From: Saccharibacillus sp. CPCC 101409
Lineage (GTDB): Bacteria; Bacillota; Bacilli; Paenibacillales; Paenibacillaceae
DNA: 64,000 nt
Direction of reading: 5' to 3'
Assembly (NCBI RefSeq): GCF_030518235.1
Contig: NZ_JAULSA010000003.1
Span: 372,001-436,000, forward strand
Under the pieces are notes generated by a model, which was not told the origin of the DNA, ran no database searches, and saw only the letters and a list, made by a program, of their open reading frames with translations. A program made the translations under genes and the position numbers. This document shows positions 1 through 8,474 of this stretch, piece by piece. Within the stretch, counting starts at the first letter, position 1, and each line of letters begins with the position of its first letter.

Positions 1-3000
1 CGGAAGCAGCTTGATCGTGATTTCTTTTTCGGCGAAGATGCCGGATTTGTAATCGCGGACGACCAGCCGGACTTTTTCTTCTTTCGGCTGGTCGCTGTCG
101 AGCTTCGGCGCGGTATAAACAACCTCCGCGATACCTTTCCCGTTGGTGAGGACCTCGCTTGCGCTCAGTTCGCCAGAGCTTGCGGAGAACCCAATGCGCA
201 AGTTCTCGACCGGATCGCCGGATACTTTGTCCGTAACGTCCGCGCGCAGTTTGCTGGAGGACAGTCCGTCGCCGATCAGCTCATCGGGATCGGCGGACAG
301 CGAGATCGCAGCGAGCTCCGCCAGGTGCAGGTCGCGAATTTCCGGCCGGTCGCTCAGCGTAAGCGATTCCTCGGCCAGCGTGCGTCCGCCGCCGCGAACG
401 GAGACCGCGTAGCTGCCGGCAGGCAGTTTGTCGAACGCGTATCCGCCGTTAGCGCCGCTCACCGTGTCGAACGACTGCTCGCTGCCGTCCGTGGTTTCCG
501 CCCGGACGGTAACGCCCGGAACGATGCCGCCGGTCGAGCTGTAAACCGTTCCGCTCAGGGAAGCGAACACTTCCGCCGGCGGCGCGGCGCTCAGCGTTAC
601 CGCCCTGCTGCCGGTGATATTCGAATCGCTTTTAAGCGAAGCGACGACTTCGACCGAGCCGGGCTGCGCCGCGTCCGTCACCGTCAGTTTGCCGGTCGAT
701 TCGTCGATCTCGACGCCTGCGGCGGGTTCTTTCAGGGACCAGACGATTTCTTCCGAAGGCGCGGTTTCCGGCGTTTCTTTATAAGCCGCCGTATAGACGG
801 ATGCCGTATCGGTTTCGCCGGATTTCGGAATCGGCAGCGAATCGGCTCCGCTTACAATAAGGCCGGAAATCACCGGTTCGGACGGCTCCGACGGCTCGGA
901 AGGTTCTGCAGGCTCGGCCGGAGCGGGCAGCACCGTAAACGAGATTTCGCGCTCGTCGACGTTGCCGGCAGTATCGGTTGCGACAGCTTTCAGGGTATGA
1001 GGACCTTCCGACAGATCGGAGGCCGGCGTATAGGTCCAGCTTCCGAAGCCTGCGGACGACCAGCCTGCCGCTTGTTCGGCCGCAGCGCCGTCGATCGAAA
1101 CGGCGACTCCGGTCAGACGATCCATGCTGCCGCGGAATTCCGGCCGCTTATCGGCGAATTCCGCGCCGTTGACAGGCCGGTCGATCGTAACGAAAGTCTG
1201 CGTGTCGATAAGCAGCGAAAGAATATTGGAGCGTGCGCTTGTGTTGCGTGCAGCGTCCGTGGACTTCGCGCTGACTGAATGCTCGCCGTTCGCGAGCGCG
1301 GAGGAGCGGATCTCCCACTTCCCGCTGTCGTCGGCTCGAGTTGAGCCGAGTACCGTGGTCCCGTCCGTATCGTACAGCACAACAGTGGAACCGGCTTCCG
1401 CCGTTCCGTAGAATACCGGGGTCCGATTCGCGGTGATACGGTCTGACGAACTTGCGCCCGTGTCCGTTGCCGCTTTAATTCCGACGACAACGGGAGCGGC
1501 CGGAGGCGTATCGTCCACGATGCCGAACGGGGCGAACGTCGCGTCGGCGCTTGTCGTCACGACGACCGTTTGCGATTCTCCGCCCGTTGTGGAGCGGTAG
1601 CCGTCCGGTAGGCTCAGACCGGCATTGACGCTGCCCGAACCGGCGGAGAAGCGATAAGCGCCGTTCTCGTCGGTGATGACCGGATACGGCAGCTTATCCG
1701 CCCCGGTGATCGTCACTTTGGCCGAGACAAAGCCGGGCTCGCCCGCTTCGCGCGCGCCGTTTTTATTGAGGTCGACGAACACCAGACCGGATACGGCCGG
1801 CTTGACCGTGAACGCAGCGCTGTAGCTCGGACCCGGGAAATACGTCCAGGTGTCGATCGCTTTCTGGTCGCCGTAATTGTTGGTGAAGCCGCGGCTTCCG
1901 CCGGAGCTGTCCTGGCCGGCTGTCGCATCCCGCGGACTCGCGGCGAGCTGGGAAGCTCCCGGATCGAGATTGATGTTCGTTGTAACGGCCGGCGTGCCGC
2001 TGGAAGTCGTATAGTTGGTGTCGTCCCAATAAATAGTGGACTCGTTTACGCCGGCAGGCAGCGCAGGAGTTTTCGGCTGATTGAGCGCTTTGATCTTGAT
2101 TCCGTTATTCGCGCTTTCCACATCGAGCATCGGAAAATGGTATTCGCCGCCTTTGATAATAAGCTTCGCATTGTATCGGCCTTCCGGAAGAACGGTTCCG
2201 GCACGATCTTTGCCGTCCCACACGGTCCGGTTGGTTCCGGCGCCGAACGTATTTTCCAATACGCGGTCCGAAGCGGGATTGAAACTGCCGTCCCGGTTGG
2301 TATCGATCACCAGCTGGTAAGTACCGGATTTGCCGGCTTCAAAAGAAAATTCGCCTCCGGCTCCCGGAGAAGCGGACGGATACTCCGTATCTTTTCCCGT
2401 AAACCGAAAACTGCCGTCGGTTATATCGGCCAGAGGCCGCGGTTCGGTCGGTACGTTCCCGGGCAGATCGCTGCTGGGAACATTGAAGAAAATCCGGTGC
2501 GTTTTGTCCGTTTCCGTATCGGGCAGCGTCGGGTCCTGGACTTTGATGCCGCCTTGAAGCGCCGAGTTTTTCATCGTGGAAGAGTGATACAGCGTCTTCC
2601 CGCTGCTGTCCGTAAATCCCCGGTTATTCGAGAAAAAGCCGAATCCGTACGGATCGATTCCGTTAAGGTCGGTTTCGTATTGAAATCCGTCCTTGGTGAG
2701 TATAAAGAGTTTCGAGTACAGATTCGCGCCGTTTCCGCCCATATTCAGCGACAGGTAGTAAGAAAACGTCCGTCCTTCTTTTGGGGTTCTCGAGGAGTCT
2801 GTCACGGTGATATCCCAGGCGGCTACCGTCCCTTTTTGCTCGGTTCCCGTCGGGAAATTATCGTTAACTTTAACGACTTTGGGATCTTCTTTGGCCGTGG
2901 TGCCGTGAAACTCGATCTTCCACCAGCCTTCCGAATCGGCTTCGACCGAAAGAGGCGTGTAGCCGCCGGTATTGGACGCCGTTTTGGGTCCCGCTTTTTC

Positions 3001-3393
3001 CTTGGCGAGCGTATCGATCAGGCCCGATCCGGTCGACTTGACATCCAGCGCCGTTCTTCGGCCGTCGGGGTCCGTTACCACGATATCTTCTTTGCCTGCG
3101 AGAGTGCTGTCGGCATTGTAAGATTCCGCTACGCTCGATCCGAGGTAGATCGTTTCTCCCGGTTTTGCGTATGTATACAGGGTGGTCTTGCGCTCGATTC
3201 CCGCCAGCGTGGTGCCGGGCGCCCATTCGATATAAGGCCGATTGCCTTTTCCGCTTTCGACGAGATCGCGGCTTCCTTCGGCATGTACGGGCGCTCCCGC
3301 TGCCGCAAACAGGACCAGCATCAGCAGCAAAGCAAAAAGCATAGGCGTTTTCCTGCTCCGAATAGTGCTTATTGGGTGTTTCGTGACTTTCAC
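1..3393 (-). CDS. Large secreted multi-domain surface protein, Ig-like and Cna-B-like repeats (3' end beyond window)
   Basis: An open frame runs without a stop from a GTG at 3393 to the left edge (1131 codons visible). The N-terminus is a typical Gram-positive signal peptide: a basic stretch, a hydrophobic core (LFALLLMLVLFAAAGAP) and a cleavage-like VHA-EG near residue 40. Further on come an SdrD-B/Cna-B-like segment with the calcium-loop-like motif FVDLNKNG near residue 535, two bacterial Ig-like domains around 640-810, a PSEPSEPSEP linker near 835, a BIg2-like domain, a carboxypeptidase-regulatory-like domain and an invasin-like Ig domain at the visible end. This suggests an extracellular adhesin or matrix protein; any anchor (SLH or sortase) would lie off-window. 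AGGAG sits only 2 bases before the GTG, so the start is slightly uncertain; a later in-frame ATG at 3342 (residue 18) would shorten the signal peptide n-region. Confidence 0.85.
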   Translation of the reverse strand, partial: MKVTKHPISTIRSRKTPMLFALLLMLVLFAAAGAPVHAEGSRDLVESGKGNRPYIEWAPGTTLAGIERKTTLYTYAKPGETIYLGSSVAESYNADSTLAGKEDIVVTDPDGRRTALDVKSTGSGLIDTLAKEKAGPKTASNTGGYTPLSVEADSEGWWKIEFHGTTAKEDPKVVKVNDNFPTGTEQKGTVAAWDITVTDSSRTPKEGRTFSYYLSLNMGGNGANLYSKLFILTKDGFQYETDLNGIDPYGFGFFSNNRGFTDSSGKTLYHSSTMKNSALQGGIKVQDPTLPDTETDKTHRIFFNVPSSDLPGNVPTEPRPLADITDGSFRFTGKDTEYPSASPGAGGEFSFEAGKSGTYQLVIDTNRDGSFNPASDRVLENTFGAGTNRTVWDGKDRAGTVLPEGRYNAKLIIKGGEYHFPMLDVESANNGIKIKALNQPKTPALPAGVNESTIYWDDTNYTTSSGTPAVTTNINLDPGASQLAASPRDATAGQDSSGGSRGFTNNYGDQKAIDTWTYFPGPSYSAAFTVKPAVSGLVFVDLNKNGAREAGEPGFVSAKVTITGADKLPYPVITDENGAYRFSAGSGSVNAGLSLPDGYRSTTGGESQTVVVTTSADATFAPFGIVDDTPPAAPVVVGIKAATDTGASSSDRITANRTPVFYGTAEAGSTVVLYDTDGTTVLGSTRADDSGKWEIRSSALANGEHSVSAKSTDAARNTSARSNILSLLIDTQTFVTIDRPVNGAEFADKRPEFRGSMDRLTGVAVSIDGAAAEQAAGWSSAGFGSWTYTPASDLSEGPHTLKAVATDTAGNVDEREISFTVLPAPAEPAEPSEPSEPSEPVISGLIVSGADSLPIPKSGETDTASVYTAAYKETPETAPSEEIVWSLKEPAAGVEIDESTGKLTVTDAAQPGSVEVVASLKSDSNITGSRAVTLSAAPPAEVFASLSGTVYSSTGGIVPGVTVRAETTDGSEQSFDTVSGANGGYAFDKLPAGSYAVSVRGGGRTLAEESLTLSDRPEIRDLHLAELAAISLSADPDELIGDGLSSSKLRADVTDKVSGDPVENLRIGFSASSGELSASEVLTNGKGIAEVVYTAPKLDSDQPKEEKVRLVVRDYKSGIFAEKEITIKLLP

Positions 3394-3449
3394 TTCTCCT
3401 TTTTTTACGTTTTGAAAGGGGCGATGGATCGGGAAGAACTTGCTCTTTC

Positions 3450-3483
3450 ATTATAGAAAACCGTTCTGAACAAATTCTGAACA
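3450..3483 (-). promoter_or_regulatory. Promoter with TGTTCAG direct repeats for the surface-protein gene
   Basis: Read on the minus strand, two TGTTCAG copies (3477-3483 and 3466-3472) repeat with an 11-bp period, and 10 bp later comes a TATAAT -10 box (complement of 3450-3455). The repeats occupy the -35 zone, which otherwise has no good hexamer, as expected for an activator of winged-helix type. The same arrangement with the same spacings recurs at 40439-40472 before a response-regulator gene. Confidence 0.6.
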
Positions 3484-3553
3484 ATGTCCCGCCGCCCCTG
3501 TGCTACAATGGGAGCGTGCCGGCAGAGGCCGGATCAACGCAAGCGGCGAAAGG

Positions 3554-3847
3554 ATGAACACGAAAATGAGCGAGCAACAAGTGAACCGGAGCGAACTGAT
3601 CGCCTATATTACGAAGGAAACAAGTCTCAAAGAAGACGCGGTGAAGCTGGTGCTGAAGCACGAGACGGACTTTATCGGCGCTGCGGCGAAAAAAGCGGGC
3701 GACGTGATCGAAGTGGACGGCGACGAGCTGGTAGATTACGTGATGAGCCGCAAAGACGTCAAGCTGAACGAACTCCAGGTGGAAGAAATCCTCGACGCCG
3801 AAATGGCTTACCTGACCGAGCAGGGCCTGGCGGGTTACGAGGACTGA
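3554..3847 (+). CDS. Small conserved acidic protein of unknown function
   Basis: Encodes 97 residues from ATG 3554; a second ATG at 3566 lies 12 bp after AAAGG and is also possible. The protein is charged and helical in appearance (LIAYITKETSLKEDAVKLVL, DELVDYVMSRKDVKLNELQV), with no signal peptide, membrane segment or cysteine pair. A TACAAT -10-like box lies at 3504-3509. I do not recognise a named family, although the opening region vaguely resembles small DNA-binding or chaperone-like helical proteins. It is read away from the large surface protein, and the region between them holds both promoters. Confidence 0.65.
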   Translation: MNTKMSEQQVNRSELIAYITKETSLKEDAVKLVLKHETDFIGAAAKKAGDVIEVDGDELVDYVMSRKDVKLNELQVEEILDAEMAYLTEQGLAGYED

Positions 3848-4024
3848 GCAGGATTCCCCGAGCGGACGCGCGTCTAATAGATACGTGCAAAGCGAAGACG
3901 CATTTTTCATACGAAACGGTCGGCGGATCGGCGGCAAATTTGCTCCGTCCGGTGAGGTTTTGTGCGGAGAATGCGTCTTTTTGGATAGAGGGAAATAACA
4001 GGTTGGGAAAAAGGAGGCGTTCGG

Positions 4025-5113
4025 ATGGAGAAACAACCGGAAACGCAGGCGGACACCGGGATCGGTCAAACGGAACAAATGGAGCAGACCGCACCGAAAG
4101 AGCGGAAGCCGCGGCGCAGGAAAAAAAGCTTGATCCGCAGGCTTCTGTCCGGCTTCGGCTGGGGATTGATCGTCGTATTCGCGCTGCTGCTGACGGGATT
4201 CGTGTATCAATGGTTCGGCGAGCAGAGCGACCGGGCCGCGTATACCGTGCCGGGGCAGCTGGTGCAGGTGGGCGGGCACCGGATGCATGTGTACAAAGAG
4301 GAGAAAACGGACCGCGCGCCGGCCGAGCCGGCCGTGGTGCTGATCTCCGGCTGGGGGACGGCGAATCCGTACGCGGATTTCTCGCCGGTGTACGAAGGCC
4401 TGCGCGGGCAGGCGGAGTTCGCGGTCGTCGAGCGTTTCGGCTACGGGTACAGCGACGTGACGGACGAGAAGCGGGACATCGACGAGATCGCGGAAGAGCT
4501 GCACGAAGCGCTGGCGCAAGCGGACGTCCGTCCGCCGTTCGTCCTGGCCGCGCATTCGCTCGGCAGTCTGGAAGCGATCCGGTACACGCAGCTGTATCCC
4601 GACGATGTGGCGGGACTGCTGATGATCGACACGGGCAGCCCGGAATTTTACCAGACGTTCCGCTCCGGCGCGCTGCGTTCGGACCTGAACCGGATCGCGA
4701 TCAAGTCCGGCATTGTGCGCGCGCTGTATCACGTCAACGGCTTCGCCGGGTATTTGTCGGGACAGCGAAACGGCTTGAAGCTGCTGACCCCGGAGATGCG
4801 CGAGCAGGATCGGCTGGCGACGCTGCTGGTGGCCTGCAATACCAACGTGACGGAGGAGATGCGCCGGATGCACGCCAACGCGAACAAGATCGTGGCGCAG
4901 AAAAAGCAGCTCGACGCGCCGATGATCGTGCTGGCGGCCGACTGGTTCGGCGAAGCGACGGAGGAGCGGATGGACAGCCTGCGCGAGTTCGGCAGCACCT
5001 GGTCCACCGACGCGAAGCTTGAAGTGGTGCAGGATTCTGCCCACTCCATCCAGGCTTATCAGCCGCAGAAAATTGTGGAAGCGGCGCTGGAGCTGACGGG
5101 GAGCGCGCGATAA
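4025..5113 (+). CDS. Membrane-anchored alpha/beta hydrolase
   Basis: Encodes 362 residues. A charged N-terminal tail of about 40 residues, with the Arg/Lys cluster ERKPRRRKKS, precedes one membrane segment (about 45-66), so the catalytic domain probably faces outside. The fold shows the oxyanion stretch VVLISGWGTANP, the nucleophile elbow AAHSLGS with Ser near residue 178, the late Asp region MIVLAADWFG and a final His in QDSAHSIQ. Lipase/esterase or haloperoxidase-like hydrolysis is likely but the substrate cannot be told. The start follows AAAAAGGAGG. It stands alone. Confidence 0.85.
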   Translation: MEKQPETQADTGIGQTEQMEQTAPKERKPRRRKKSLIRRLLSGFGWGLIVVFALLLTGFVYQWFGEQSDRAAYTVPGQLVQVGGHRMHVYKEEKTDRAPAEPAVVLISGWGTANPYADFSPVYEGLRGQAEFAVVERFGYGYSDVTDEKRDIDEIAEELHEALAQADVRPPFVLAAHSLGSLEAIRYTQLYPDDVAGLLMIDTGSPEFYQTFRSGALRSDLNRIAIKSGIVRALYHVNGFAGYLSGQRNGLKLLTPEMREQDRLATLLVACNTNVTEEMRRMHANANKIVAQKKQLDAPMIVLAADWFGEATEERMDSLREFGSTWSTDAKLEVVQDSAHSIQAYQPQKIVEAALELTGSAR

Positions 5114-5123
5114 AGTTTTGAGA

Positions 5124-5148
5124 GGATTGAGGATTGAGGATTGAGGAT
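5124..5148. repeat. 7-bp tandem repeat (GGATTGA)
   Basis: Three full copies of GGATTGA and part of a fourth directly follow the hydrolase stop codon. This is a short slippage-type repeat with no evident coding role. Confidence 0.8.
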
Positions 5149-5261
5149 GCGGGAGTCAGGGTTCGGGAACCGGAGATTCGAAAAATTTCGAATCGGCAGA
5201 GGAGCATGCGGGCTTCAAGACCGTCAGGTTCTCCGACACCCGGCTCCCGTCCGGCGCCGAC

Positions 5262-5291
5262 TTGACAGGGTTTCGCTCCTGGAACTATAAT
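5262..5291 (+). promoter_or_regulatory. Strong SigA-type promoter of the qorB-like gene
   Basis: A consensus TTGACA at 5262-5267 and TATAAT at 5286-5291 are separated by 18 bp, 40 bp upstream of the oxidoreductase start codon. The sequence just after the -10 box (GGTTACAATTGAATTTCACC) is weakly palindromic at its ends and could be a repressor site, which is speculative. Confidence 0.8.
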
Positions 5292-5330
5292 GGTTACAAT
5301 TGAATTTCACCTTCAAAGGAGCGAATACAC

Positions 5331-6206
5331 ATGAGCAAAATTATCGTTACCGGAGCATCCGGCCACCTGGGCGCCGCCGCGATCCGTCATCTGCTGGACC
5401 TGGGCGTAAACGCGTCCGATATCGCCGGCGTCGTCCGCGACAAAGCCAGAGCTGCGGAATTGGCCGGGCTCGGCGTCGAGCTGCGTTTGGGCGATTACGA
5501 CGACGCGGCTTCGCTGGCGACCGCGTTCGAAGGCGGGGAGAAGCTGCTGTTCGTCTCCGCTTCCTCGATGGACAACACGCTGCGCGTCCGCCAGCACGCG
5601 ACGGTCGTCGAAGCCGCGCGCAACGCGGGGATCGAACATATCGCGTATACCGGATTCGCTTTTGCGGACAAGATGAACATCGGGCTGGAAAACGTCCACC
5701 TGGCGACGGAATACGCGATCCGCACGACCGGCATCCCGTATACGTTCCTGCGCAACGGATTCTATCTCGACCTGCTGGTCAACGAAGGCACGTCGGCCGT
5801 GGCGGAAGCCGGAACGGTGATCTCGGCCGCGCCGACGGGCCGGATGAACTACGTGACGCGCGACAACCTGGCTCGCGCTGCCGCCGTCGCGCTGACGAGC
5901 GAAGGGCATGAGAACAAGATCTACGAACTGACGGCTCCGCAGCCGTTTACCTACGACGAATACGCGGCCGTATTGGCCGAAGTATCCGGCAAGCCGGTGC
6001 GGCATACGGCGCTGCCGGCCCCGGAAGCCGTAAGCGCGTTGGTCGCGGCCGGCGTGCCGGAAGGCGGCGCGGGCTTTATGGTCCACGTCGTGGACACGGC
6101 GATCGAAAGCGGCCAGTTCGCCGCTCCGTCGGACGATCTGGTGAAGCTGATCGGGGACGACTATACGCCGCTGAAAACGGCGGTGGAAGCGGTCGTGAAA
6201 GGCTGA
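5331..6206 (+). CDS. qorB: NmrA-family NAD(P)H:quinone oxidoreductase, QorB-like
   Basis: Encodes 291 residues, the normal QorB length. The N-terminal Rossmann motif GASGHLG (residues 8-14) binds NADPH. The pattern continues with a VVRDKARA loop, LGDYDD, LLFVSASSMDN and the TFLRNGFYLD segment typical of QorB/YtfG proteins of the atypical SDR family. The expected role is two-electron reduction of quinones in the cytosol. A strong promoter and a GGAG ribosome site precede it, and a long hairpin terminator follows. It is a single-gene unit. In related bacteria such genes are often controlled by redox-sensing HxlR regulators, but none is adjacent here. Confidence 0.85.
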   Translation: MSKIIVTGASGHLGAAAIRHLLDLGVNASDIAGVVRDKARAAELAGLGVELRLGDYDDAASLATAFEGGEKLLFVSASSMDNTLRVRQHATVVEAARNAGIEHIAYTGFAFADKMNIGLENVHLATEYAIRTTGIPYTFLRNGFYLDLLVNEGTSAVAEAGTVISAAPTGRMNYVTRDNLARAAAVALTSEGHENKIYELTAPQPFTYDEYAAVLAEVSGKPVRHTALPAPEAVSALVAAGVPEGGAGFMVHVVDTAIESGQFAAPSDDLVKLIGDDYTPLKTAVEAVVKG

Positions 6207-6337
6207 ATCGAATTGTCCTTGAAAGCCCGTTCCTGTCGGCAAGCCCGGATCGGAACGGGAAAATGAAAAAGCGAGACGTAAAAAACGATCACGGAATGCT
6301 ATCGGGAAAGCGTCGTTGAAGTGTTAAAGTATTGAAA

Positions 6338-6400
6338 AAGCCCCTCGATAGGCTTATCGAACCGCTAAGCGGTATTCGGTAAGCCTAGAGGGGCGTTTTT
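6338..6400 (+). terminator. Long hairpin terminator after qorB
   Basis: Arms at 6340-6356 and 6380-6394 (GCCCCTC..TAGGCTTA paired with TAAGCCTA.GAGGGGC) enclose a second small hairpin and are followed by TTTTT; AAAAA before the stem makes it usable in both directions. Confidence 0.8.
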
Positions 6401-6492
6401 GGGGAAAAGGCGATTGCGGATACCGAAAATTCTTGCGGCGGCGGTGTAACGGATCGTATATCCTTTAGCCGCATCGGGGACGCCGGCGGCCT

Positions 6493-6655
6493 TCAGAAAA
6501 TCGAAATCAATTCTTTCGTATACGGATGGCGTTCTTCCGCGAACAGTTCCGGCGCGGCGAAAGTATCGACGAGGCGGCCGCCGTTCATGACCATGATCCG
6601 CTGGCTTATCCGGTGGACGGCAGCGCCCGTTTCGGACAAAGTCCCGCAGGCGCCC
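6493..6655 (-). pseudogene. Relic of an Opp/Nik-type ABC transporter ATPase (C-terminal fragment)
   Basis: Reading the minus strand toward the TGA at 6493-6495 gives HRISQRIMVMNGGRLVDTF then APELFAEERHPYTKELISIF, the characteristic end of dipeptide/nickel ABC ATPases (VMxxGRxVE, PRHPYT). No Walker A, signature or Walker B motif precedes it, and the upstream frame quickly loses resemblance. It is a decayed remnant of about 50 codons lying between a terminator and a repeat cluster. Confidence 0.55.
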
Positions 6656-6734
6656 AGCAGTCCGGTGCCCAGCGTCAGCGAAGCCGGAACAAGCCGCAGG
6701 GCTGGATAAATAAAGCGAGCAGCAGGACGAATCT

Positions 6735-6955
6735 AAAATAGCTGCGTATAGCCCCTTATTCAGGCTTAATCTTACGCTTTTTAGAAAATAAGTGCGCTCA
6801 TACAATTATTTCGAGCTTTTTCGCTTCGATCCGGCTTTTGGCTCCCGAATAATTGCACCTGCGTCGTTATTTAAAGAAATCAAAGCGTTTCGCCTCAAAT
6901 AAGTGTACCTGTGCCGCTATTTCCCGTTTGGCACCCTACCCGGCTTTCTCGACAC
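6735..6955. repeat. Intergenic repeat cluster, AAATA...TATTT family, copy 1
   Basis: Four units of about 26 bp begin near 6735, 6785, 6846 and 6896. Each starts with AAATA or AATA, ends with TATTT or TTATT and has a core like GTGTACCTGCGTCGC. Spacing is 50-60 bp. The whole 220-bp block is clearly homologous to 31262-31482. It contains apparent short reading frames, but these only follow the repeat. The remaining bases up to rluF (6956-7038) hold nothing recognisable. Confidence 0.7.
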
Positions 6956-7038
6956 CCCGAGAACTCGGCGGCGGAAGGTTCCTCGAATCCTGCTTTTTGC
7001 TGTGCTCGGCCTGCATGTTCAACCCGGGATTCTTTCGC

Positions 7039-7752
7039 TTAAAGCTGCCGCGGCGTATAATCCAAATCTTTGAACAGCCGGTCCAGCTCTTTCGCCGTCA
7101 GGTCGCGCCATTTGCCGGTCGGGAGGCTGTTCAGGTAGATGTTCATGATACGGATGCGCTTGAGCGCGCGGACGTTGTAGCCGAGCGCTTCGCACATGCG
7201 GCGGATCTGGCGGTTGAGGCCCTGGGTCAGCGTGATCTGGAACACGAACTTGGACAGCTGTTCCACTTCGCACGGCAGCGTCTTCGTATCCAGAATTTCT
7301 ACGCCGGCCGCCATTTTTTTGAGAAACTCGGGCGTGATCGGGCGATCGACGGTGACGATATATTCTTTCTCGTGCCGGTTCTCCGCTCTCAGAATCTCGT
7401 TCACGATATCGCCGTCGTTTGTCAGCAGGATCAATCCTTCGGAGTCTTTGTCGAGCCGGCCGACGTGGAAGATCCGCTGCGAGTGGCCGACGAAATCGAC
7501 GATATTGCCTTTGACGCTGCGCTCGGTGGTGCTGGTGATGCCGACGGGTTTGTTGAGCGCGATATACACGTTCTCCTGCGCGGCTTTTTCCTTGATCCGC
7601 TTGCCGCTTACCCGCACGTCGTCGCCCGGCTCCACCTGGCTGCCGAGATCGGCTTTAACGCCGTTGATGGTCACTTTGCCTTCCGCGATAATCTTGTCCG
7701 CGCCGCGTCTCGACGTGAAGCCGGACTCGGCGATATATTTGTTGATCCGCAA
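7039..7752 (-). CDS. rluF: 23S rRNA pseudouridine synthase, RluF type
   Basis: Encodes 237 residues from a TTG at 7752, preceded by AAAGGTG at a good distance; an ATG at 7806 has no ribosome site and would add 18 residues before the domain. An N-terminal S4 RNA-binding domain ([20 protein letters not shown]) is followed by the RsuA/RluF catalytic core with [10 protein letters not shown], whose Asp is the catalytic residue, and the C-terminal [16 protein letters not shown] motif. [10 protein letters not shown] resembles the RluF/RluB subgroup. It modifies a uridine of 23S rRNA in the cytosol. It lies in the same direction as desR but is separated from it by a terminator. Confidence 0.88.
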   Translation of the reverse strand: MRINKYIAESGFTSRRGADKIIAEGKVTINGVKADLGSQVEPGDDVRVSGKRIKEKAAQENVYIALNKPVGITSTTERSVKGNIVDFVGHSQRIFHVGRLDKDSEGLILLTNDGDIVNEILRAENRHEKEYIVTVDRPITPEFLKKMAAGVEILDTKTLPCEVEQLSKFVFQITLTQGLNRQIRRMCEALGYNVRALKRIRIMNIYLNSLPTGKWRDLTAKELDRLFKDLDYTPRQL

Positions 7753-7841
7753 ATTGTACGCACACCTTTCTGATTCGAAAAAAGTTCTTTGTTTACCATA
7801 GCGCATGCGGGCGGGGGTTGTACAGGTTTGACGCGCAATTC

Positions 7842-7870
7842 AAAAAAGCCGGTTCACTTGAACCAGCCTT
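7842..7870 (-). terminator. Terminator overlapping the desR stop codon
   Basis: On the minus strand GGCTGGTTC and GAACCGGC pair around AAGT and are followed by TTTTTT. The stem includes the final codons and the TGA of desR. Confidence 0.8.
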
Positions 7871-8453
7871 TCTCTTTGAACCGCGTGATCGCTTCGATCC
7901 GGTTGCTGACGCCGAGCTTGTCGAGGATGACGGACACGTAATTGCGGACGGTGCCGTTGGTCAGAAAAAGCAGGCTTGCGATCTCCTTCGTGTTCTTGCC
8001 TTCGGCGATCAGGTGCAGCACTTCTTTCTCCCGGTCGGTCAGCGGATTCTCCTCGGCGTAGGCGTCGTCGACCAATTCCGGCGCGTAGATCCGGCGGCCG
8101 GACATGACGCTGCGGATCGAATCCGCCAGTTCCTCGCTCGGGCTGTCCTTGAGCAGGTAGCCGTGCGCGCCGGCCTTGATCGCCCGCTCGAAGTAGCCGG
8201 AACGCGCGAACGTCGTCAGGATCAGGATGCGGCAGCCGGAACCTTTGAGCGCCTCGGCCGCTTCGAGCCCGGTCTTGAGCGGCATCTCGATATCCATCAC
8301 GCACACGTCGGGCTTGTGCAGCCGGACCAGCCGCACCGCTTCCTCGCCGTCGCCGGCGCGCCCGACCACCTCCATATCGTCTTCCAGATCGAGCAGCGAA
8401 GCCAGCGCGCCGAGCAGCATCCGCTGGTCTTCCGCGATTACGATTCGAATCAT
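7854..8453 (-). CDS. desR: DesR-type thermosensory response regulator (NarL/LuxR family)
   Basis: Encodes 199 residues. The receiver domain (1-120) has the acidic pair in VIAEDQ, the phospho-acceptor Asp54 in CVMDIEMP, Thr in LILTTFA and the Lys in YLLKDS. A LuxR-type helix-turn-helix domain (about 135-199) contains LTDREKEVLHLIAEGKNTKEIA. The opening and IAEDQRMLLGALASLLDLED match Bacillus DesR closely. When phosphorylated by DesK at low temperature it activates des. It begins 21 bp after desK, so the two are cotranscribed. Confidence 0.92.
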   Translation of the reverse strand: MIRIVIAEDQRMLLGALASLLDLEDDMEVVGRAGDGEEAVRLVRLHKPDVCVMDIEMPLKTGLEAAEALKGSGCRILILTTFARSGYFERAIKAGAHGYLLKDSPSEELADSIRSVMSGRRIYAPELVDDAYAEENPLTDREKEVLHLIAEGKNTKEIASLLFLTNGTVRNYVSVILDKLGVSNRIEAITRFKEKGWFK

Positions 8454-8474
8454 CCGTGCCCCTCCTTATCCGGC

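Noticed and set aside
325-1278. Long plus-strand frame of 317 codons
   Set aside because: It is the antisense shadow of the minus-strand surface protein, has no ribosome site, and is Arg-rich in the way reverse-strand frames of GC-rich DNA are.
2137-3456. Plus-strand frame of 439 codons
   Set aside because: Also antisense to the surface-protein gene, which has a signal peptide and recognisable domains; this one has none.
6853-7773. Plus-strand frame of 306 codons across the repeat cluster and rluF
   Set aside because: Its first part is only the repeat (the NKCTCAAIS-like reading) and the rest is antisense to rluF.
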